Assembly (NCBI RefSeq): GCF_003970495.1
Contig: NZ_RXWW01000061.1
Location: 32,013 to 96,012 of the forward strand
DNA from: Staphylococcus pasteuri
GTDB lineage: Bacteria > Bacillota > Bacilli > Staphylococcales > Staphylococcaceae
Direction of reading: 5' to 3'
Length of the DNA stretch: 64,000 nt
Shown: positions 58,463 through 64,000 of the stretch, piece after piece
Layout of the letters: every line of letters begins with the position of its first letter
Position numbering within the stretch: the stretch's first letter is position 1
Made by a program: the position numbers and the translations under genes
The notes under the pieces: model-generated
The model's input: the letters and a program-made list of their open reading frames with translations, nothing else
What the model was told of the DNA's origin: nothing
The model's database searches: none

Positions 58463-58783
58463 TCACTTATAATTTAATCTGATATTTTCATTATATTCTT
58501 CTTCAATTGTTTGTAAAGATACAAGCATTGCTTTAAGAATTAATTGTGCTTCATCGTTATCTGTATCAACACTTCTTATATGAAAATGACCACCATCATC
58601 GTCATAATCGATATCTGGCTTTTCAGTAGTCAATCCCATAATAGCATTAACACTACCAAATAATACTGCTGAAGCTCCAGCACAGACGATGTCATGACCA
58701 TATTCACCATGATCAGCATGGCCATCCATAACGACATCTGTTACTTTGCCTTCATCATTAACTGTAATATCAACAGTAATCAT
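58463..58783 (-). CDS. prp: Ribosomal-processing cysteine protease Prp
   Basis: Prp cleaves the L27 N-terminal extension before assembly. The 106-residue protein carries the catalytic pair His22 ([10 protein letters not shown]) and Cys34 (DIVCAGASA) with the family spacing. It is sandwiched between rplU and rpmA, two bases from rplU. Confidence 0.96.
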   Translation of the reverse strand: MITVDITVNDEGKVTDVVMDGHADHGEYGHDIVCAGASAVLFGSVNAIMGLTTEKPDIDYDDDGGHFHIRSVDTDNDEAQLILKAMLVSLQTIEEEYNENIRLNYK

Positions 58784-58785
58784 AA

Positions 58786-59094
58786 TTACGCGTTAATTTT
58801 ATCGATAGTTAATTTAGTATATGGTTGACGATGGCCTTTTTTACGTTTAGAGTCTTTACGACGTTTGTAAGTGAATACAGTGATTTTTTTACCGCGACCG
58901 TTTTTATTAACAGTAGCTGTAACAGTAGCACCTTCAACAGTTGGCGCACCAACTTTAACTAAATCTCCACCTACAAATAATACTTTATCAAATGTGAAAG
59001 AATCACCTTCGTTTACGTCTAATTTTTCAACGTAAATTTCTTGTCCTTCTTCTACTTTGATTTGTTTTCCACCTGTTTCAATAATAGCAAACAT
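58786..59094 (-). CDS. rplU: 50S ribosomal protein L21
   Basis: L21 binds 23S rRNA beside L20. From ATG 59094 the protein is 102 residues, starting [17 protein letters not shown], with the basic [23 protein letters not shown] segment near the C-terminus written here only by its ends (GKKITVF to KKGHRQ). A strong AGGAGGTG lies upstream. A hairpin in the leader may serve autoregulation. Confidence 0.97.
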   Translation of the reverse strand: MFAIIETGGKQIKVEEGQEIYVEKLDVNEGDSFTFDKVLFVGGDLVKVGAPTVEGATVTATVNKNGRGKKITVFTYKRRKDSKRKKGHRQPYTKLTIDKINA

Positions 59095-59290
59095 ACTTTG
59101 CACCTCCTATATTATAAGTCACGCCATATATAGGTGACATTGTCATTAAGTAAAGCGTTCGCACTCTTCGTTGTTTCATTCGTGATTCGAATCATTTATC
59201 TAAATAAACTCATCTCTCACTTATTTCAACGCCTCGATTGTCAATCGCTTTCTTTCTAATGACTTTTAACTTGAGTAAAGCGTTCACTTC
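59095..59290 (-). promoter_or_regulatory. Candidate L21 autoregulatory leader
   Basis: Upstream of rplU lies a 280-base region without a gene. Closest to the start is a hairpin, GTCAC-C...G-GTGAC (59118-59138), just before the AGGAGGTG site. The 12-base sequence AGTAAAGCGTTC occurs twice (59149-59160 and 59274-59285). Firmicute rplU operons often have an L21 leader; I assign it by position and hairpin only. Confidence 0.5.
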
Positions 59291-59374
59291 ACTTCAAATC
59301 AATTTGTACTTAAACCTATATTTGAGCGGTTGTATGTAGCTTGAAACTACTCAACTACTGCATCTTACCATTAG

Positions 59375-59896
59375 TTATATTCTACTGTCAATCTTGTTTT
59401 GAATTTTTCTCATAAACTTTAACATAATAGGATACAAAATAATTAACAATATTAAATTAAGAATGAATGTTGGTAGTAATCTTAATAATAAGAACTCCAA
59501 TAGGTTAAATTGGATAAACCCTATTACACCATAAATAATGGCAACATAAATTTCTAAAAATATAGTACTTAATAGAATTACAATGAACAACATCACTGTG
59601 TCTCTGTAAAATATTTTAAAGAGTCTATCCATAATTACTACTGCTAAAATGTAACCAAACATATACAATCCGTAAATGCTTCCTAAATACAAGTCAGTAA
59701 TAAGGCCGAAGAATATCGCAAGTATAACAGCTACACCAAAACCTCGGTATATCGTTAAAATTAATAAATACATTAAAGTTAAGTGTGGCACAAATATCAC
59801 GTCAATTTTACCGAAATGTATTGGGATTACTATTCCTATCACTGTATCTATATAGAATAAAATAATCCCAATTAAGAAATAATAAATTCCCCGCAT
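59375..59896 (-). CDS. mreD: Rod shape-determining protein MreD
   Basis: MreD is a membrane protein of the elongation machinery, here of a coccus without MreB in this window. The 173-residue protein has about five hydrophobic helices. Its first base overlaps the mreC stop. Staphylococci keep mreCD although they are round, with a modest role in division. Confidence 0.93.
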   Translation of the reverse strand: MRGIYYFLIGIILFYIDTVIGIVIPIHFGKIDVIFVPHLTLMYLLILTIYRGFGVAVILAIFFGLITDLYLGSIYGLYMFGYILAVVIMDRLFKIFYRDTVMLFIVILLSTIFLEIYVAIIYGVIGFIQFNLLEFLLLRLLPTFILNLILLIILYPIMLKFMRKIQNKIDSRI

Positions 59897-60747
59897 TAGT
59901 TATCCCCGCTTTCGTCATCGGGAATTGTTGAAGCATCACGTTTTGCAACATATACATGATTTAAATCAGATAAATCTGCACCTGTTTTCACTCTTACTTC
60001 TTTTGCTAAACCATATTGGTCATTTTCAACACTTGTAACTTCTCCTATGTATAAACTGCTTGGAAGTTGATCGGCTAAACCACTAGTGACTACTTTATCT
60101 CCCTTAGAGATACTATCTTTATTATTGATATCACTAATAACTAGCTCTTCGTTTTTTGCATCATAGTGATCGATTAATCCAAATACATTTTTAGATTTAT
60201 GTTGAATATTCACAGATAGTTTACCAGCACGTGTATTTGTTGATATTAAATCTACTTGTGAAGAAAATTGGTTAACTTTAGTTGTTCTACCAACAAGTCC
60301 TTCTGAAGTCATAACTGCCATGTTATTTTTAATTCCAGCTTTTGATCCTTTATCAATTACAATCGTATTCATCCATTGATCCGGATTTCTAGAAATAACT
60401 GTTGTAGATATCGGATCATATTTAGATATATCTTTCATATCTAGTTCTTTTTTAAACTTCTTATTTTCAGCCTCTAATTGTTGATTTTTGGCTTCTAATT
60501 GTTTAATTTTATTCTTCGTTTCCTTTGATTCACCCTGATTAAAAAAATTACCAATAGCTCCAGTAACAAAATTCACAGGATAACTTATCAGTCGTTGCCC
60601 GAAAGATACAGAATCCCCTACATATTGCTCGGGAGGTGATTGAGATTGAGAGCGAATAGACAAACCAATTAATGCAATAAAAACAATTATTGCACATAAA
60701 ACAACAATGAGTTTGTTATTTTTGAAAAATTTAAGCACCCATAACAC
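59896..60747 (-). CDS. mreC: Rod shape-determining protein MreC
   Basis: A 283-residue protein with one N-terminal membrane helix (about 12-30), a coiled coil (about 74-108) and the double beta-barrel outside domain (from about 115, DPISTTVISRNPDQWMNT). It is the partner of MreD in the same transcript. Confidence 0.95.
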   Translation of the reverse strand: MLWVLKFFKNNKLIVVLCAIIVFIALIGLSIRSQSQSPPEQYVGDSVSFGQRLISYPVNFVTGAIGNFFNQGESKETKNKIKQLEAKNQQLEAENKKFKKELDMKDISKYDPISTTVISRNPDQWMNTIVIDKGSKAGIKNNMAVMTSEGLVGRTTKVNQFSSQVDLISTNTRAGKLSVNIQHKSKNVFGLIDHYDAKNEELVISDINNKDSISKGDKVVTSGLADQLPSSLYIGEVTSVENDQYGLAKEVRVKTGADLSDLNHVYVAKRDASTIPDDESGDN

Positions 60748-61005
60748 CTCTTATAATACTTTAAAAATTTATTCTTCTTTACTATTCTATATTACTGCTG
60801 AAATGAAATAAAGCACTAACTCTCATTAAAAAGTAATTTTATTAATGCGTAAGATTAAAAAAATAAAATAAATCTCTCAAGATGCGTTTTGCTCTAGCTT
60901 TAGTCTTTTTAATGTTTGTTAACATTGATTAGTTTGTATATAAAACGGTATGTAACTCATTTTTCTTCTATACATAATATTTCAAGCCAATTATTAGTTA
61001 AAAAT
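60748..61005. other. Intergenic stretch upstream of mreC
   Basis: About 260 AT-rich bases without a reading frame; it presumably carries the mreCD promoter, which I could not place with confidence. Confidence 0.5.
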
Positions 61006-61012
61006 AATAAAA

Positions 61013-61043
61013 AAGCTACTAACTTAATTAAAGTCAGCAGCTT
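61013..61043 (-). terminator. Terminator of the 52-residue protein gene
   Basis: AAGCTACTAAC (61013-61023) pairs with GTCAGCAGCTT (61033-61043) with G-U pairs on the minus strand, followed by TTTTTTATT. Confidence 0.8.
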
Positions 61044-61066
61044 AAAAGCAAATTATTTCTAATTAA

Positions 61067-61225
61067 TTACTCATTATTTTTTTGTTGTTTTGCTTGTTTT
61101 TCTTGTTCTTTACGTTCTTTTTTCTCATCTTCACTATATAATGTTTCTTCTTTTCTCCAACGAGCAAATAGATTTTGAGCTTTAGTTTGTTCGTTGGCAC
61201 GTTGTTCTTTAGATTTTTCGACCAT
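61067..61225 (-). CDS. Small highly charged hypothetical protein (52 residues)
   Basis: A reading frame of 52 codons plus stop, starting MVEKSKEQRANEQTKAQ and rich in Lys, Glu and Gln, with FARWRKEETLYSEDE in the middle; likely helical and soluble. AAAGG and GGTGTGG lie upstream, and a terminator directly follows the stop. I do not recognise a family with a known function. Confidence 0.75.
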   Translation of the reverse strand: MVEKSKEQRANEQTKAQNLFARWRKEETLYSEDEKKERKEQEKQAKQQKNNE

Positions 61226-61308
61226 TGTCCACACCAACCTTTTTATTACTCTATATATAAAGGCTAACTCATTTGGAGCATGATTTCAAACATACACTAC
61301 AATTAATG

Positions 61309-61779
61309 TTAATAAGCTTGATTATTTTTCAATTCAATATTTTGACCTAATTCATGTAAATCTTGTTGCATTTCAAATTCATTATTATAAACTCTGATAG
61401 AATCAGATCCAAATTTATATATAATAAATTCGTCTCCTCTTTGGCCTGCTAAATATTCATCATTGTAGCCCATTCTACCTATACCTGATACTGACATAAA
61501 TTCTTTTTTATCTATCATATTAAATACATTCTTTATTTGACTTGTCGGTACGTTTTTAATAATATCATTATCTTCGAGTGAATAACGCTTACCATGTTGT
61601 GGTTGTTTAGAATTATTAACAGGGTTATCCATATTTCTTTCTGTTTGATTTGGAGGATTACTTATAGGGTTCCATTCTTGATCTCTTAAAAATGGCGCAT
61701 ACTTTAATGCGATATAAATAATGATTAAAATGGCAATGACTGCTATAATGTTTTTTATTATGCTAAATATGAATCTCAT
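61309..61779 (-). CDS. Membrane-anchored staphylococcal hypothetical protein (possibly DUF4930)
   Basis: A 156-residue protein with one N-terminal membrane helix (about 4-26), a polar linker (NPPNQTERNMDNPVNN) and a compact outside domain containing MSVSGIGRMGYNDEYLAGQR. I chose ATG 61779 because GGGAGGATAT lies directly upstream; the frame extends to 61821 without a ribosome site. It resembles DUF4930-type proteins of staphylococci, from memory only; function unknown. Confidence 0.8.
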   Translation of the reverse strand: MRFIFSIIKNIIAVIAILIIIYIALKYAPFLRDQEWNPISNPPNQTERNMDNPVNNSKQPQHGKRYSLEDNDIIKNVPTSQIKNVFNMIDKKEFMSVSGIGRMGYNDEYLAGQRGDEFIIYKFGSDSIRVYNNEFEMQQDLHELGQNIELKNNQAY

Positions 61780-61939
61780 TATATATCCTCCCTTTCCATT
61801 TAAACTATTATATATAATCACAACGTAAAAATATATAGGGCTAGGGTTGTATCATAGATATATCTATAGACTGATGTCTTATTTATTAAAATTTATTATG
61901 ATATAAATATGAGTTTCATGCTGTTAGGAGGTTTCCTTT

Positions 61940-62119
61940 ATGAGTTTATTATCAATCATACTGATTGTATTACTTGTTATCTTACTCTTTAGAGTAGGTG
62001 TATCAATATTAAGATTTTTAATATCAGCTGGTATTATCATTTTATGTTTGTATCTTGTTTATCAAGGTATTGTATGGCTTATGGATAATTATGATAATTT
62101 AATCGCTTATATTCAATAA
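61940..62119 (+). CDS. Small membrane protein (59 residues)
   Basis: A plus-strand frame of 59 codons, beginning MSLLSIILIVLLVILL and ending in WLMDNYDNLIAYIQ, with two hydrophobic segments (about 3-17 and 24-46). TAGGAGG lies nine bases before the ATG at 61940, and a perfect terminator hairpin follows. It is unlike its minus-strand neighbours in orientation. Function unknown; the size and shape allow a regulatory or toxin-like membrane peptide, but nothing further supports that. Confidence 0.78.
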   Translation: MSLLSIILIVLLVILLFRVGVSILRFLISAGIIILCLYLVYQGIVWLMDNYDNLIAYIQ

Positions 62120-62124
62120 TATAA

Positions 62125-62180
62125 AAGCTATGAAAATGAACAGTTTTATTGTGATGTTCAATCTTCATAGCTTATTTTTT
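62125..62180. terminator. Bidirectional terminator between the 59- and 93-residue membrane protein genes
   Basis: AAGCTATGAA (62125-62134) pairs with TTCATAGCTT (62164-62173), extended inside by GAAC/GTTC, with a T-run after it on the plus strand. Confidence 0.85.
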
Positions 62181-62184
62181 TAAG

Positions 62185-62466
62185 TTATTTTTTAAACGTA
62201 TTTGATAAAAAATTAAAGAAAATATAACTTAATGCAAGTAATACTCCCCAAATTACACCAACTATAATAGATCCAATAATGACAAGTAAAATGGAATTGT
62301 GTGATTTCGTTACCATTGTTCCGATAGTTGTTGTAATTACTATTCCGACTACAGAATAACCAATTGTGTGTAAAAATAATTTCAAATTCATAGCTTGGTT
62401 TTTAGCATTTAATCGCATAATAAATATAATTGGAATCAATACACCAATTATAAGAAATATAGTCAT
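62185..62466 (-). CDS. Hypothetical membrane protein (93 residues)
   Basis: A 93-residue protein with three hydrophobic helices (about 2-17, 30-50, 57-85) and a basic C-terminal end (SNTFKK). GGAGG precedes the ATG. No family recognised; it lies between radC and a small convergent membrane gene. Confidence 0.8.
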   Translation of the reverse strand: MTIFLIIGVLIPIIFIMRLNAKNQAMNLKLFLHTIGYSVVGIVITTTIGTMVTKSHNSILLVIIGSIIVGVIWGVLLALSYIFFNFLSNTFKK

Positions 62467-62534
62467 TTAAATGACCTCCTGGCTTATCTTTTCTCTTATT
62501 ATACTATTCATTAAAAATTAATTCTAGAAACAGT

Positions 62535-63218
62535 TTATTCTTCTTCAAAATACCCTAACTCTACTAAACTTGTGAACTGGTTATCACCAATAATAATATG
62601 GTCTAATAAATGTATTCCTAAAATCACACCACATTCCCTTAATCTAAACGTAGTATTAATATCTTCTTCTGAAGGTGTCACATCACCTGACGGATGATTA
62701 TGAACAACTATCATAGCATTGCACGATTCTTTAATTGCAACATTAAATATTTCTCTAGGATGTATGATAGAACTGTTCAAAGTTCCTATAAAAACACATT
62801 TTTGCTTAATAACCACGTTTTTTGAATTTAACAATAAAACATAAAAATGTTCCTGTTCTAAATCCTTTAATTTAGACATCATTAAATCTGCTACATCACT
62901 TGGACAAGTTATTTTTACGGATTCATGATGAGATAAACGATTCATTCTTTCACCTAATTCAAATGCTGCTTTCAAAGTAATCGCTTTATAATAACCTATC
63001 CCCTTCACTTTAATTAAGTCTTTAATAGAAAGTTTTTTTAAATCTTTAAATGACGATGTATGACTTAATAATTCATTTGCTATATCAATACTTGAAAATC
63101 CTTTTCTACCAGTATTAATTAATATAGCTAACAATTCAGAATTTGATAGAGTGTCAGTACCATAAGTAAGTAAACGTTCTCTAGGTTTCTCTGATGTTGC
63201 CATTTCTTTGATTTTCAT
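62535..63218 (-). CDS. radC: RadC family JAB-domain protein
   Basis: A 227-residue protein with an N-terminal helix-hairpin-helix part ([14 protein letters not shown]) and the JAB/MPN metalloprotease-like domain [16 protein letters not shown]. Despite its name its role in repair is doubtful; in some species RadC proteins affect transformation. Its start overlaps the comC stop by four bases, which places it with a competence gene. Confidence 0.94.
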   Translation of the reverse strand: MKIKEMATSEKPRERLLTYGTDTLSNSELLAILINTGRKGFSSIDIANELLSHTSSFKDLKKLSIKDLIKVKGIGYYKAITLKAAFELGERMNRLSHHESVKITCPSDVADLMMSKLKDLEQEHFYVLLLNSKNVVIKQKCVFIGTLNSSIIHPREIFNVAIKESCNAMIVVHNHPSGDVTPSEEDINTTFRLRECGVILGIHLLDHIIIGDNQFTSLVELGYFEEE

Positions 63219-63925
63219 ATAAATATTCCTCCTAAAAAATCATTCAATAGTGGAAAGTAACTAGATACAAAAATAAATGATAAAAATATAAATGGAATAA
63301 GCGGAATGCGAGTGATATTGGGATTCAAGAAGATTTTAATGAAGATTGAAATGAATCCTCCAATTATGAAAGTGAAAAGTACAATGTAAAATATATATTC
63401 AATAGGTAAAAATAAAGAGAATATATTAAAGAGAAGAATGTCACCATATCCAATATATTGATGGATAATTAAATAGCAAATATGACTAATGATAAAAGTT
63501 AAAAAGAATGAATGTGGAAAAGTGTGATTTGTGAAGAACAATATAAGTAAGAACGTAATCAAAAAATGAATATTAATAGAGAAATAATCTATATCATTGA
63601 GAGACATAATTAATAAAAATAGATAGATTGTTAAATATATTTGGGGATTAGTATGGATTACATTGTAATAAATCAATGGTATGGGAAGCAGTGCTAGGAT
63701 CTCACCAATTATATAATTATATTTCAAACGTTTATGGCAGCACCTTGAAGTACCTCTAAGTATGAGGAAACTAAAAATTGGAATTAAATCAATATATTTA
63801 ATAGTTGTTTTGCAATAATCACATGTTGATCTTGATATTAAATATTGTAATTTTACTTTATCTATCGTCGAGAACTGATATAAAAAACTAAATAGTATCG
63901 AAGAGAAAAAAGCATAAACTAACAT
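63215..63925 (-). CDS. comC: Prepilin peptidase ComC
   Basis: ComC cleaves and methylates the competence pseudopilins (ComG proteins). The 236-residue protein has about seven membrane helices, an N-terminal cytosolic loop with STCDYC, and the two catalytic Asp regions LNDIDYF and YIGYGDILL. The second zinc motif reads TSRCCHKRL, so the usual CxxC spacing is not kept there. ATG 63925 follows AAAGGGGTG. The last 75 bases of the window upstream show no gene. Confidence 0.92.
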   Translation of the reverse strand: MLVYAFFSSILFSFLYQFSTIDKVKLQYLISRSTCDYCKTTIKYIDLIPIFSFLILRGTSRCCHKRLKYNYIIGEILALLPIPLIYYNVIHTNPQIYLTIYLFLLIMSLNDIDYFSINIHFLITFLLILFFTNHTFPHSFFLTFIISHICYLIIHQYIGYGDILLFNIFSLFLPIEYIFYIVLFTFIIGGFISIFIKIFLNPNITRIPLIPFIFLSFIFVSSYFPLLNDFLGGIFI

Positions 63926-64000
63926 TAAGCACCCCTTTCAAATACATTATATCACAACAATAAAATAAGTAAATAATATTTAATTTTTATATAATTAATA

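Noticed and set aside
61940..62119. Type I toxin peptide with antisense RNA
   Set aside because: The 59-residue membrane protein is a possible shape, but I see no antisense promoter or overlapping RNA; left as a hypothetical membrane protein.

Overview
The window is low-GC core chromosome of a staphylococcus. Gene content, protein sequences and gene order all fit Staphylococcus: the comEA-comEB-comEC-holA block, lytH-hisS-aspS, fused secDF, cymR beside rarA, and rplU-prp-rpmA with the N-terminal L27 extension. The species cannot be fixed from the sequence alone. I see no prophage, insertion sequence, CRISPR array, tRNA or rRNA gene and no defence island. Nearly every gene reads on the minus strand; rpsT, a luciferase-like oxidoreductase, rarA and one 59-residue membrane protein read on the plus strand.

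Layout from left to right. 1-3.4 kb: hemW (cut by the edge), lepA and divergent rpsT. 3.4-13.6 kb: a long operon (mtnN, yqeG, yqeH, aroE, yhbY, nadD, yqeK, rsfS, a methyltransferase), followed by the DNA-uptake genes comEA-EB-EC and holA. 13.8-19.4 kb: a 5-oxoproline operon (pxpB, pxpC, accB, accC, pxpA, an NRAMP-like transporter). 19.4-20.1 kb: a gene-free stretch with two tandem, covarying copies of a four-hairpin element. 20.1-24.1 kb: greA, udk, trhP2, trhP1, trmR. 24.4-34.1 kb: yrzB, ruvX, an IreB-family gene, alaS with a T-box, recD2, a TPR protein, mnmA and a cysteine desulfurase. 34.3-38.7 kb: LLM oxidoreductase, a 49-residue charged protein, cymR with a structured repeat at its 3' end, rarA, tcdA. 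38.7-49.4 kb: 6S RNA, aspS, hisS with a T-box, lytH, dtd, rel, apt, recJ. 49.5-63.9 kb: secDF, yajC, tgt, queA, ruvB, ruvA, an ACT protein, obg, rpmA, prp, rplU, mreD, mreC, several small membrane or charged proteins, radC and comC.

Much of the window serves translation. It carries factors (LepA, S20, L21, L27, Obg, RsfS, YqeH, YhbY), three synthetases, D-aminoacyl-tRNA editing, stringent response, and tRNA modification at wobble U34 (MnmA with its desulfurase, TrhP1/TrhP2/TrmR), wobble G34 (Tgt/QueA) and A37 (TcdA). DNA repair and recombination (RecD2, RecJ, RuvAB, RuvX, RarA) and competence (ComEA/EB/EC, ComC) make up a second theme.

The least explained signals are non-coding. They are the tandem multi-hairpin element at 19687-20018, a second covarying tandem repeat at 35926-36049 that runs into the cymR stop codon, an orphan promoter-hairpin-terminator unit upstream of trmR (24112-24242), and a SigB-like promoter in front of the 49-residue protein.
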